DNA from: Cryptomeria japonica
Lineage: Eukaryota > Streptophyta > Pinopsida > Cupressales > Cupressaceae
Reading direction: 5' to 3'
Length of the DNA: 64,000 bases
Assembly: GCF_030272615.1 (NCBI RefSeq)
Contig: NC_081407.1
Location: 316,660,456 to 316,724,455, forward strand
How positions within the stretch are numbered: the stretch's first letter is position 1; every line of letters starts with the position of its first letter. Positions 48,701 through 60,244 of the stretch are shown here, one piece after another. The notes under the pieces are model-generated. The model was not told where the DNA came from, ran no database searches, and saw only the letters and a program-made list of their open reading frames with translations. A program made the position numbers and the translations under genes.

Positions 48701-49856
48701 TCATCATTGAAAATCTTCCAATGGTCCCAATTGTTAGGCACGCTAGGTTTGCAAATTAACTCAGTGGTATATTTATCTTGACTAAAATCAAGATGTTGAA
48801 TCAACAAAGTAGCTGAAACTGCAAGAGAGTCATCTCTATCATTGCATTCACGAGGTAAAACAGAGATACTGAAAGCGTTGAAATTTTCAATGTTGTCCCA
48901 TACTAGGTTACAATAATGCTTAAGCTTGTCATTTCTCATTTGATAAACATTTCTAACTTGACAAACCACTAATTTTGCATCACCTTGAGCGTGTAGGTTC
49001 TTAACTCCTCTTTTGTGAGCAACATCCATACCCAACAAAAGCAACTCATATTCAACCATATTGTTGGTATAAACGAACTGCAAATTGAAGGAATAAGGGA
49101 AGATCTCTCCCTTGGGAGAAATGAGAACAACACTAGCCCCTGATCCATTGGCAGCACAACTGTCATCAAATTCAAGAGTCCAAATATCATTAGAGCCAAT
49201 GATATCATTTGAACCAATGGAGCTCACTTCTTCTCCAACTTGTGTATATTGAGGGGAACCAGTATCTTTTTCAACCATAGCAGATGGCTGAACTTTTTAT
49301 GTAGTAGAGGAAGACCGTAACTCCTTCTCTTGAGGAAGAGATTGAGTGTCTTTGACTGAAGTAGAAGATTGGGTATCTTCAACCATAATATAAGACTCAG
49401 AAGAGCCTATCTCTGACGCTTGATCTTCCTTAGCATCAACAAACCTTTTGTTGTCTGAAAGAAGTAAATTTAATGAACCATTGGTAGGCCAATCGTCAAC
49501 AAACTTAGAGATTTCATCAATATGAAGATAATAATTCCCAAATCCAACAAATTCAAAAAGAATCTGAGCATGGGGATCATTGGATTTGACCAACATATAC
49601 TTGGTCTCTCTTTCAGGAACCAACTTTTGAATGATACCTTTAACAGGTATCCTTGCTTCAGTCATGTCCATATTGAGTTCTCCTCCAACATCCTTACAAA
49701 AGTTACAACCAAGTAACATCCCATAAGAAGTTGGTACATCTGCTACTAAGACGGTCATCTTGATCTCCTTTTCGGGAAAAGCTACAAATGCAAACTGAGC
49801 ATCTTTTATTTGCCCAATAAGGGGCACTTGTTTGTTTTCCATATAATAACAGTTGA
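45731..49856 (-). pseudogene. Tat-2 pol: protease, archaeal RNase H, RT, RNase H, integrase
   Basis: Right to left. Protease C-part: VADVPTSYGMLLGCNF (49856-49300). Archaeal-type RNase H (48565-49278): LEFDDSCAANGSGA (Asp), VEYELLLLGM (Glu), QGDAKLVV (Asp), all three catalytic residues present. RT (48344 to about 47600): AYSYDDL, HHSTWVANTVLVRKKN, SMLDGFSRYN, then VYLDDLTVFS (catalytic YLDD). Gypsy RNase H with the tail AHELKYSPVEKNAYPVV (47180-47395). Integrase (46800 to 45731): core NFISVINP (the first catalytic Asp of WG.DF is Asn), VTDN, YYPQGNDQAESSNK with Glu, ending GPFTFNHIVGENRFILSY..HLKHYFD. Several stops and frameshifts, so not functional. The archaeal RNase H precedes RT, unlike Tat-1. 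Confidence 0.85.
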
Positions 49857-51247
49857 TGCCCTGCAAAGTGGACAAGGTTAGCAAATGACAAACAACACAA
49901 GACACACAAGAAAATCGTTAGTGTTATTCAATCAAAAACTAATCTAAACAGGCATATCAAGAGAGACACTAAAATCATGCTAATATATATAACTAATGAA
50001 ACAAAGATAATGAGGCATCTCCAAATGCCTCTTAGCATGTTCTTAGCTCCTTCTCCCTTGTTCCTCTCCTCTCCAAGTTCCAAAATAGTGTAGCTCTCAG
50101 CAACTTTTTGCACTATGGATGCTTATGGAGGTTTGAGATTGAAATATTGCTCTAAATGTAAAATGAAAAGCTAATATTAAGCTATTGATGCTAAAAATGA
50201 TTGATTTTATCCAAAATGACAAGATATTAGTTAATTATGCTACAATGCTCTCTTAAAATGCCTATAGCTTAAATGCATACAAGTTTTCAGGATCTAGATT
50301 CTGAAGAAATGGGCTCTATTTATAGGAAAAATGGAGCAATGGATGGTTGAGATTGAACAATCTCAACAAGGGTCAGGATTGAATGATTTCAAATCCATGT
50401 GATGGCTTTCAACCCAATCCCAGGATGACAAGTGTTAATGTGAGATAGGTTGAGAGGAGAGGGAATAAGCATTAAATGCTTGATATGACCTTGGGAGTTA
50501 AAGTCAAGGTTAGTTGAATGAATAAACTCTTTATTCAAATAATAAAGCTTTTATCCAATGGATAAACTCTTGTGCAAATGTGAAATGGATAAATATGGTC
50601 AAAACAATAAATGTTTTGGGGAGACAAGTTTGAAATAACCATAAATGGTTATGTAAGAGCCATAAATGGTCATGTAAGAGCCATTAGTGGTCTTGGAAGA
50701 CTTTGGGGGGGTTAATTTGTTGAACACACAAAGCATTAAATGTTTTTCAAAGACTTTTTGAAGTTTTTGAGAAGTGACTCCATTTTGCTTAGGAATGTGA
50801 CAATAATTAGGGGATGGATTAGGCTAATTAGGAAGGGGTTAGAAGAATCTAGAAGGGGATTAGATTTTGTAAGTGGATTTGGTGGGTGAGGGAAAATAGG
50901 ATTTTATTAAAATAAATTAATTTATTTCAATAAATGTGTGCAAGTTGCATTTGTAGGAAAATGCAAGTGGGGTGGGGATAATGATTTAAATAAATGTTTT
51001 TATTTAATTTATTTAAAAGAGGAATAGGGGGATTTAATTAAATAAATAGATTTTATTTATTTAATTGATTTTGAATTTGATTTAATGAATGAATTAAAAT
51101 AAATTGAATAATTTATTTAATTAATAGAAGAATGTTTAGAGATGAATTAATTAAATATTAATTTAATTAACTGATGGCTAGTGGATTTTTAATCAAATAA
51201 ATATCGAATATTTATTTAATTAAGCTGGACAGATTTGTGTGACTACA
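49857..51247 (-). repeat. 3' LTR of Tat-1 (about 1.39 kb)
   Basis: The right edge is sharp: ACTACA at 51247 next to the polypurine tract. The left edge, TGCCCTGCAAAG at 49857 (or 49854), is set by where the Tat-2 protease reading stops. U3 is filled with AATTAAATAAAT runs, as in LTRs F and H. Confidence 0.7.
50315..50324 (-). promoter_or_regulatory. TATA box of the Tat-1 LTR
   Basis: Minus strand TTTCCTATAAATAGAGCCC, a strong plant TATA box, about 0.92 kb from the U3 start. Confidence 0.7.
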
Positions 51248-51264
51248 TTTGCCCCTCTTTGAGA
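51248..51264 (-). other. Polypurine tract of Tat-1
   Basis: Minus strand GTCTCAAAGAGGGGCAAA directly before TGTAGTCACAC. Confidence 0.85.
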
Positions 51265-51551
51265 CGGTGCGGTTTATCGCGTTGTTTTAAAGAAAGAAAA
51301 ATTGGTGTGAAGAAAAATGCCCCATATATTTAATGAGTGGTATGCCCCCTCGAGAGATGGGCTGAAATTTTTTGAAAAATCGGGCGATCTCTCGAAAAAG
51401 AATGAAAATTGGCAGGGTGGTAGAAGAGAAGGAGTTAGCCTTACGGGTGAAAAATAGAAGAAATCGGGGGTAAAATGGAGAAATGGGGGGCTCGGGAGGT
51501 TCACGGGGACCACGGCGGTGAGCGGGGGGAAGTTACGGTGACGACGAAGGG

Positions 51552-51559
51552 TATAAATA
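51552..51559 (+). promoter_or_regulatory. Plus-strand TATA box ahead of the antisense PMD gene
   Basis: GGGTATAAATAGGGTG on the plus strand, opposite to the element. Predicted start of transcription is near 51580, some 75 bases before the possible first exon (ATG 51655). It would give the PMD gene its own promoter. Confidence 0.5.
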
Positions 51560-51654
51560 GGGTGAAAGGGATGAAAACAGGATCATTTGTGACCACGACT
51601 AGTGTAAAACCAGAGCTCTGAGAGTAACATTTGGAGGAGCGAGCAGCAGTCAGG

Positions 51655-51729
51655 ATGCCGATACCGATTGCAGAGCACAGATTTGAGTGAATCCGATAGT
51701 TCCATCGCCCAGACGACTACGGACCAGTG
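51655..51729 (+). other. Possible first exon of the antisense PMD gene
   Basis: From ATG 51655 the frame reads MPIPIAEHRFE, stop, IR, stop, FHRPDDYGPV; both stops are one C-to-T change from Arg or Gln codons. A GT (after CAGTG) at 51730 could be a donor, and the AG at 52398-52399 (CCATGTGCAG) an acceptor. Phase is 0 at both ends and would join to EKLGVLQLHERHP. This is a model only; no transcript is seen. Confidence 0.35.
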
Positions 51730-51804
51730 GTACACAAATTTGAATTTTTAATTTGTATGCATTTTTGATACGTTTTTAGCTGAGTCCAAGTCAAGTCGGA
51801 GCAA

Positions 51805-52118
51805 GAGCATTGGAACTACAGTCTTGACGCTTTTGCTCCATGAACTAGCACTACTGCGCCGCAATGGCGCTGTTGCCCCATTGTTTGAGCATTTTTGTTT
51901 TGTTGTAGCGCTATTGTATACAAGTTTAAGCACTGTTGATGAATAAGCGCTATTGAGGGCATGATTGAGCGCTATTGAACTTTATTAGCGCTACTGTGTA
52001 GTTGTTTTAGCGCATTTGTAGTTCAAGCGCCATGGGATAGCTGATTGAGTGTTTTTGTTAGGGTTGTAGCGCTATTGTTCAGAAACTAGCGCTTTTGTTG
52101 GTATAATAGTGCTTTTGT
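51805..52118 (+). repeat. AGCGCTATTG repeat array
   Basis: The ten-base word AGCGCTATTG occurs exactly at 51907, 51946, 51968 and 52068. Close variants (AGCGCTACTG, AGCGCATTTG, AGCGCTTTTG, AGTGCTTTTG, AGTGTTTTTG and others) occur at about 51827, 51866, 51987, 52009, 52026, 52048, 52088 and 52108. Spacing is irregular, 17-40 bases. It lies between the 3' LTR and the PMD gene. Confidence 0.8.
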
Positions 52119-52381
52119 CTTAGGATAAAGAGATGCCCCAGTTTGGATGAAGAAAATCTCCTGATGCTAATGATTGATGGATGGCGAGGTGAAGTGGGAG
52201 TTGTTTTGAACCATAGCAGCCTGATGAGACTTAGGTCATTTGTTAAGATAAATGTCCGTTGAAGTCTAGGTGGCCATGATTGCTTACCTGTTGAGACCCG
52301 AAGATACTTGATCAAAGTATCTGTTGATAGTCTAGGTTTAAACTTAAGAAAGTTTGAAAACAAAACAACTGATGGTGATTG

Positions 52382-54373
52382 ATGAATGTCCATGTGCAGG
52401 AGAAGCTGGGCGTGTTGCAGTTACATGAGCGACATCCTGCGACACATGGGTTGCGAGATTGATTAACACAGGCGGAGCTAGACTGCATTGCCGCGATAGG
52501 ACTATATGAGGTGATGCACATGCCCGTGATTCGTATGAATCACAGATTGATCACAGCATTAGCAGAGCGGTGGCACAGCAAGACATGCACCTTCCATCTG
52601 GCACATGGGGAGATGACAGTGACCTTAGAGGATGTGTGACACATCCTACGGATTCCGATTCGGGGGGAACTAGTCACATATGACAGATCCTGGGGGACTC
52701 TTGCAGTACAGAGGATTTTTGATGAGGACGTTTTCATTGATGATGGCTCCATTACCTGGGAGGAGATAGCAGCGTTGTATGAGCCTCTTCCAGCAGTTTT
52801 GTCGGGCATTGTGGGAGGATTACTGTGTCCTGATAGGCGCTCGCATGGTCTAGCCGTCGGATGGGGACAGGTGATAGAGATGATGATGACCGAGGGGACC
52901 CGATTTGCGTGGGGGCTGTGCGTACTGGCGCACCTGTACCAGGAGCTCCATGAGGTGGTGTACCGGGAGAGGGGTTCCTTAGCAGTGGGCATGACGCTGC
53001 TGCGTATTTGGGCTTGGGAGCACCTACCAGTGACTCGACCGGTGAGTCTGAGATTCCGGACAGTGGATCAGCCGTACATGTTCATGTATAGCGACATGAT
53101 GAGTCAGCCCCACCTGGGGAAGTTAGAGTGGTGGCGGCGGGCATTAGATGATCTGGATGCAGTTATATGGCAGCCATACTTGGAGTGTGAGCCATGGGAT
53201 GATGACGCAGAGGCACTGCCTTATGTTTTTATGACTCGATTCCTCATTGGGAGGACCACATACCATGTGGAGAGACAAGTGCCTGGGAGAGTGCTGAGAC
53301 AGTTTGGGCGACAGCAGGGACTGCCCAGTGGGTCAAGAGAGTATGCTCGAGTTATTCGGGAGAGGTACGCATGGGGGCCAGTGCTACCATATGATCAGGC
53401 ATTGGCAGAGTTCTAGACATTGCAGGCGAGACCGTGGGACATACGTCTGAGGGTTGTGGATGCAGGTGTTAGAGATGAGTACATGCAGTACCGGGCAGCG
53501 CACCTGATCTTACGGATATCTGATCCAGCAGAGCTGATCTCGGATTTTGAGGATGAGAGGGGACGGAGATGGAGGAGGGCAGGAGGTCGAGGATTGAGGG
53601 TAGGTGGAGGAGATGGAGGAGGAGGAGGTGAAGGAGGAGGGGGAGGTGGAGGAGGTGGTGGGTTGGGGATGTGGAGTCAGCGGAGAGGGAGAGGTGGACT
53701 ACCTCTACAGATATCACAGGGACCATTGATACAGGGAGGAATTCAGCTGAGTGGGAGGGGGGTGGAGAGGGAGATCCTGAAGGACAGAGGGGAGGGGACT
53801 ACTAGAGAGGGTGGTGCAGGTGAGGCAGCTATGGATACTGGGGAGGGAGCCACTGGAGATCTGCGAGATCATATGATAGTACATTTGCAGACTCAGATAG
53901 AGGATTTGGAGGCGGAGGTGGCAGCTAGAGATGTGCAGCTATTTGCACGGGAGTCAGAGCTGGCGGTGGTGCTGCAGGAGAGAGATAGTGCAGTGGAGAG
54001 ATTGGCAGAGCTGCAGGAGAGAGTGCGGGTTGGAGTAGGAGCACAGGGGCCTACGGGGGAGGTGATGAGGGAGATGCGACGAGCACAGGCGGAGATAGAC
54101 TACTGGCGGGGTTTATATGAGCAGGTGGTGCCAGTTAGTCAGCGAGCTCTTAGCTATTCTCAGATGCGGTAGGCTAGATCAGAGCGATCACAGAGGGTGC
54201 AGAGCAGTGGGGGTGTGATGGGTCCTCTATGGAGGGAGAGATCAGGGGATGCAGGAGGGAGTGGTGGTTCGATGAGGCCTCCATGAAGAGATGGATCAGG
54301 TGGTGCGGGCACCAGTGGGAGAGCAGGTGGCGATGGTGGTGGTGGTACAGCATCTGGCCAGAGTGGCATTTGA
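52382..54373 (+). pseudogene. Antisense ORF of Tat-1: plant mobile domain (PMD, MAIN-like) protein with Gly-rich and coiled-coil tail
   Basis: One plus-strand frame of 664 codons with five in-frame stops (TGA 52460 and 52637, TAG 53414, TAG near 54170, TGA near 54282), most explained by C-to-T at CGA, CAG or Trp codons. PMD signature: LTQAELDCIAAIGLYEVMHM, IRMNHRLITALAERWHS, TFHLAHGEMTVTLEDV, then RIPIRGE and LAVGWGQV. After the PMD (to about residue 345) come AHLILRISDPAEL, a Gly-rich run (53590-53660) and a coiled coil (QTQIEDLEAEVAARD, ERDSAVERLAELQERV; about 53880-54030). PMDs occur in plant MAIN/MAIL proteins and in antisense ORFs of Gypsy elements. The region is distinctly GC-richer than its surroundings. 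Start at ATG 52382 is a fallback; see the possible first exon. Confidence 0.85.
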
Positions 54374-56740
54374 GAGAGCATTTTTGCATATATGTATTGT
54401 ATCATTGTTTATTTTTGGACTGTATCTTGGATGGCTCTTGATAGCCGATTTTGTAGACTTCATTGTACTCTGATATATGAGATGATATATATGAGGAGAT
54501 CCCATCTTTTTGATGATATGAGTTTATTTATATGGATGTTTATGCAGGATGATGAATTATTGCTTAGATGGATATGTGTACATGTATGCATTTGATGAGA
54601 TGTTTCTTATATGCATGTTTTTATGATGATTTATGATGTGGGATACTGACATATGAATGTAGGTTTATATATGTATGATTTGTTTGATTTTTGATGTAAT
54701 GCTTTATGTATGTAATGCCATGATGATGATGTATGCTTATGATGATTTATGAACAGGATGGTGTTTATTTTCTATGCAATGATAATGATGAGATGATTTA
54801 TGCGATGATGTTAATCTAATGGTTTAAATGAATGATATTTATGTATGGATATGCATCTAGATTTTTTTAGATGAATGTAATATGGATAAACAGAAATGTA
54901 AAGTACAAATGTTTTTATGATAATGTTTAAATGAATGCATATGTAAAATGGATATATATAAAATGGTATGAATCAATGTTTGGAAACAAAGGGATTTATG
55001 ATTCTAAATGCTTAAATATGATTTAAGTAAAAAATGATAATGTGATGATACTATAACTTATGGTTTTAATAACTGCACCTTAATGCAATTAAAAAGGGGA
55101 TAATGAATGCAATGTGAATGAATCCTAATATGAGCATAATAAGATACTTAGTTAATGGATGAATGAATGCACTTTTTCACTAAATGAATGTATGCAATAT
55201 TAACTGAGAAAAAGGATAATAAAATGAGGATGGATAATTGATACTAAAGGAATGCATAGTAAATGGCTTAATATAATCAAAGACAATTTAATCCCACGAA
55301 TGAATCTAATTATTTATGATTGATGCAATGATGCAAATTTTTAATGAAAACTAATGTCAAAAATGAACTATATGCAATGTTAAGTTAAAAATGACATGAA
55401 TGTACTTAATGCAAGATGCAACTAAATGCGATGATGAGATGACCATGAGGAATGCAAGGTTTTTGAGACTTTGCATGATGCATTGATGGTGTATCAGAGT
55501 ACTCGGTCGTGATTGTATCCAAGACCATCTTTAACGATCACTTTTTGCATAAAAAGCCTATATATGAATAAATGAATGGATGGGTGATATGCAACGGAAT
55601 GCAATATATAAACAGATGAGATGAAATGATGATCCATACTGCTCTATTTTCATGATTGAGCTTTAAAATGTTGGAAGAGAATACAAGCATCTTGACATAA
55701 TGATTCAAGATGACCTGAGTATTCCTTACATGGATTTTATATAGCAAGTTAATACAAACAACTTGATATAAGGGTCAAGTCGACCAGAGTATTGCTTGTG
55801 GAACAGACAAGGATTATCTCCGTTCATGCATGACTTGGATCCTCCTCCTTGATCTTAGGCTGATCATATCCTGAGACAAGTGCATACCATACTAAGAGAT
55901 AAAAATCTTTATCCAGTTGGATGAGGTAGGAGGAACTAAAGGAAGAGCAATGTTCCTGCAAACAAACAGTATATACATAAAGAATAAAGAATATGGATCC
56001 TTGGTAATGGTTCATGCTCATATGGTCGAGGTATACGCTGTAGTCAACAAGCCATAATGATCTATGACTGCATTTTGCATAAGATCACATAGCTTGGTGA
56101 ACTTCCCACGTAGACACCATTAGTACATACCCCAAAACTTCATCGGAAATAATGCGCAAACGATACAAAATAATGCTGAAAGATCCCGATACAGATAAAC
56201 GAATGTTTGTACTCACAAATCAACCAAGTATTTGATAGCTTAACATAATTTTCTTGTCAAAGAAAATGTCACTTTTGTCTTTGTTTTGGTAAGGAAGGAT
56301 GCATCCTTGTTGAAGAAAGTTTTTGAGTGTTGATGTTGATTGTGTGGTTTGATTGATAAATGGTCATTGTGTGAGTATTATGTCAATATTTGTTTTGTAT
56401 CTACGCGGATGAGTATGTACAAAGTGTTGCCATGTTTTTGTGTGATTTTTCAATGGTTTTTCGATGTTTTTGGATTTTGAATTGTTTTGAATGTTTTTGG
56501 ATTTTGTGAGACATTTTGAATGCTTTACCCAATGAATCACCAGTAATGTAGAATCCACTTTCATCAACTAGATTTAAGGGCATTGCCCCCAAGTGTAGAC
56601 ATGACTATGATAAAGCGGGATGCTAGATGCATGAAGTACTTTCTTTGATTACAGATCAAATAACAAGCCATGGTTTAGATGGATGGATGTGTGGATGCAT
56701 GAATGTGATCGCAACGAGCTTGAAAGATACTAGAGCCATT
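54374..56740. other. Tat-1 spacer between PMD gene and integrase, low complexity
   Basis: No gene supported. 54480-55450 is dominated by ATGATG, GAATGAATGC and TATGATGA-type words. A few short frames match nothing. Confidence 0.6.
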
Positions 56741-56750
56741 GTCTTTACGA

Positions 56751-56800
56751 GTGGCGCCTGTTTACCAGGTTTTCACCATCGCACTTACCCAAGGTGCCAC
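56751..56800 (-). other. Possible structured RNA element (three short stems) downstream of integrase
   Basis: In the minus-strand RNA the order is GTGG, CACC, loop, GGTG, AAAA, CCTG, GTAAA, CAGG, CG, CCAC. GTGG pairs with CCAC, CACC with GGTG and CCTG with CAGG, giving a three-way junction with four-base stems. Lies about 135 bases downstream of the pol stop at 56937. Confidence 0.4.
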
Positions 56801-56936
56801 CGGAGTGGTTGTTCACCATTTGGATATATGATTTTTCTCTTACTCTTTTTTGGTGTTTTTGTATTTCCTGCAAGACATTTTTCTAAATGTTTTTGGTATT
56901 TTTTGGTATGTAGGGGAGCCGGATGCTCTGTTCAGC

Positions 56937-59900
56937 TTAGGTATAAAACCATTTGAGGTGCATGCTTTTGATTGGATCTGCAAGCAGTTCTCCTTCTGAT
57001 GTAGCCGACTGATATACCCCGGACTCGAACACAACAGTAACAACATATGGGCCCAGCCAGTTTGATTCAAACTTGCCCTGATGTTCTCTATTTGGTTGGT
57101 TGTGAGGATTCTCTCAGAGAACAAGATCACCTACCTCAAATGTACGAGGTCTAACTCAGTGATTGTAGCTTCTGCTCATGCGTTGCTGATAGGCTTTGAG
57201 ATGATTGTATGCAGCTTGTCACTTCTCATCAAGTAATTCTAAGTCTTGGAGGCGGGATACTCTGTAGGCTTCATCATCTATTAGATTGTGCAAGGAAACC
57301 TGTAGTGATGGTATCTCAACCTCAATAGGTAAGATAGCTTTGGCGTCATAGACCAATGAGTAAGGAGTTGCGCCTCTAGGGGTCCGAATGCTAGTTCGAT
57401 ATGCCCATAGTGCTGGATTCAATTGAACGTGCCAATCATGACCGGCATCATTAACTGTCTTCTTTAGGATCTGCAATATATTTTTATTCGATGCTTCGGC
57501 CTGACCATTGCCTTGTGGGTAATAGGGAGTGGAAAAGTGGTGTTGGATATGAAATTTCTCACAAAGTTCGCGGACATCCTGATTTTTGAAAGGAAGATCG
57601 TTATCTGTGATGATGGACATGGGCACACCATACCGGCAAATGATGTAGTTGAGGATGAAGGAGGCGATTTGTTTGCCGGTGACTTGGGTAAGTGGAACAG
57701 CTTCGATCCACTTTGTGAAATATTCGATGGCGGTAATAATGAATTTATGGCCGTTGGATGAAGATGGATGAATCTTACCCACAAGGTCAAGGCCCCATTG
57801 ACAAAAAGGCCATGGTGTTGTGATTGGTTGTACTTCCAGGGCTGGTGCATGTATCAGGTCGCCATGAACTTGACATTTCTTGCATTTTCTGACAAAGTAG
57901 TAGGAATCCTTTTCCATAGATGGCCAATAGTATCCATTGCGCAGGAGTTTCTTGGCTAGTGACGGACCACTCGAGTGAGTCCCGCAAATTCCCTCATGGA
58001 CTTCTTCCAAAGCCTTTGTTATCTCACCTTGTTCCAGACATCGAAGAAGAGTACCATCAAGACCGCGTCGGTATAGGGTTTCGGCAATAATGGTATATCG
58101 AGCAGTTTGGCGAATGAAGGTTTTACGTTGGTTATTCGATTGGTTGGGAGGAAGGGTGTGATCGCGGAGATAGGTGTAGAATTCACCATACCATGGGGAT
58201 TCAGAACCGACAAGGTGACATATCATTTCAGATTCGGGGATATCATAAGCAGGAATCCAAAGCTGTTCTACCAAGAACTTGTAGCGTGTTGAATTCTGTG
58301 GAAGATCTAAGACAGATGCGATGGTAGCCATGGCGTCAGCAGCTCAATTCTGATCTCTTGGTATTTGCTCAAAAGTGATAGTAGTAAATGATGTCTTTAG
58401 AGTGTCCACCATTTGCTTATATGGCATGAGTTTATCATCCTTGGTCTGATATTCATCTGTTGCTTATCAAATGAGTAGTTGGGAGTCGCCATATACTTGT
58501 AGTTCTTGTAATTTCCATTGTACGACTAACCTGAGTCCGGTGATCAAGGCCTCATATTCTGCTATGTTGTTAGTGCATGGAAATGTGAGCCTGTAAGACT
58601 TCGGGATGCTGTCACCTTGAGGTGTGATAAATAGAATGCCTGCCCCCGAGCCATGCCTAGTGTATGAACCATCAAAGTAAAGTTTCCATGGTTGTGTTGT
58701 TGTGATCATGAATATCTCTTCGTCTGGAAAATTGGAAATGAGAGGATGATCACCTATGAGGGGTGCATTGGCCAACTGATCTGCAATAACTTGCCCTTTG
58801 ATAGCTTTATGGTCTCCATACTCGATGTCAAATTCACTTAGAATCATCACCCATTTGGCCAGGTGACCTGTCAATGCTACTTTGCTGAGTAAATACTTAA
58901 GTGGATCAATCTTTGCAATGAGTTGTACTTTATGTGTTAACAGATAATGCCTTAGTTTAGTGGCTGCTAAGATTACTGCTAGGAAAGCTCACTCAATAGG
59001 CGTGTAATTGAGTTCATAGCCCACCAGTGTGCGAGAGATGTAGTAAACAGCACACTCTTTTCCTTCTGTATTATGTCGTGCCAGTAGTACACCCAAGGCT
59101 ATACTTGTTGCTGAGATATAGAGTAACAACGGTCTACTTGGATCTGGTGGCATCAGCAATGGCGGATTCATGAGATAGTCTTTAAGCGTCTGAAATGCTT
59201 GCTGGCATCTGGCATCCCACTGAAAGTGGATGTTCTTATGTAGCAGGTGTGTGAATGGGTGACACTTATCAGCCAATTGTGCAACGAATCTTCGGATGGA
59301 TTGAAGTCGCCCTTTTAATGTCCTTAGTTGACTGATATTCTTTGGTGGTGGCATATCCATGATTTCTTTTACCTTTGCTAGGTCGACCTCAATACCTTTG
59401 CTTGAGACGATGTATCCTTGAAGCTTCCTTGAGGTTACTCCAAAGACACATTTCTTTGGGTTAAGTCGAACATGGTATTGTTCCAGTCTATCAAAGATTT
59501 TATCTAAGATGTGGAGATGCCCTTCGCTGGTGAGTGATTTTGCTAGTAAGTCATCAACATAATCTTCCATCATAGTATGCATCATGTCATGGAAGATGGT
59601 GGTCATTTCTCTTTGATAGGTTGCTCCTACATTCTTGAGATCGAAAGGCATTACATTCCAGCAATATGTGCCCCATGGACAGGTGAAGGCTGTCTTATGT
59701 TGATCTTCTGGTGCAATCTTTATCTGATTGTATCCTGAAAAGCCATCCATGAGTGAAAGCATGGCATGTCATGCTGCCAAGTCCTCTATGATGTCGATAT
59801 TTGGTAGGGGGAAGTCATCCTTAGGACAGGCCTTGTTCAGATCTCTAAAGTCAGTACAAATGCAGATGTCCCCTTTTGGTTTGCCGACAGGCACAATATT

Positions 59901-60140
59901 GGAGATCCATTCTGCATAATCAATTGGTCTAATGAAACCAACATCTAGGAGTTTCTTGAGTTTTGTTTTGACTAGCACTGCAATCTGAGGATGCATCTTA
60001 CGAAACTTTTGCTTGACAGGTTTGGCTCCTTCTGCTACGATAAGATGATGCATGACTAAATCAGGATCAAGCCCCGACATGTCTGCATATGACCATGCAA
60101 AGTTATCTGACGCTTCTGGAAGAACTCTATAAATTTAGGC
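56937..60140 (-). pseudogene. Tat-1 pol: RT, RNase H, archaeal RNase H, integrase
   Basis: Right to left. RT (60140-59300): FAWSYADMSGLDPDLVMHHL, KPVKQKFRKM, ICTDFRDLNKACPKDDFPLP, SLMDGFSGYNQI, MEDYVDDLLAKS (YVDD). Gypsy RNase H (to about 58900): LLLYISATSIALG, AVYYISRTL. Archaeal RNase H (58467-58874): LYFDGSYTRHGSGAG, NNIAEYEALITGL and YGDSQLLI, with Asp, Glu, Asp. Integrase (58331-56937): HEGICGTH..CKKCQ zinc part, WGLDLVGKI, ITDNDLPFKN, YYPQGNGQAEASNK (D, D, E present), C-terminal GKFESNWAGPYVV, ending HLKWFYT. In-frame stops lie near 59766, 58986, 58464 (two adjacent), 58347 and 57216, mostly TGA where Arg, Gln or Trp is expected. One frame change near 60120 separates it from the linker. 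Confidence 0.9.
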
Positions 60141-60244
60141 TTTTCTTCTGGAGTGAGAAGAGATGCCAGATGTACGAGGTGAGGATTTTCAGGAGTCCCC
60201 ACATTGTATTCTTTGGTTTCCTCGATGAGAATCATTGATCGTTC

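Larger units (their letters stand above)
35633..49856 (-). mobile_element. Tat-2: Tat-lineage Ty3/Gypsy element with sense extra ORF, multiply interrupted
   Basis: Minus strand, read right to left: protease, archaeal RNase H, RT, RNase H, integrase (45731-49856), a hairpin-rich spacer, a long extra ORF (43720 to 36598), then a 3' LTR (about 35633-36573). Gag and the 5' LTR are missing because the Tat-1 LTR begins inside the protease region near 49857. Two later insertions lie inside the extra ORF (37556-39938 and 42025-43269). Without them the preserved part is about 10.6 kb. Presence of both RNase H types places it in the Tat lineage. Confidence 0.8.

Noticed and set aside
53469-54405. Minus-strand frames rich in Leu/His/Pro opposite the PMD gene
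   Set aside because: Shadows of the Gly-rich run and coiled coil on the plus strand.
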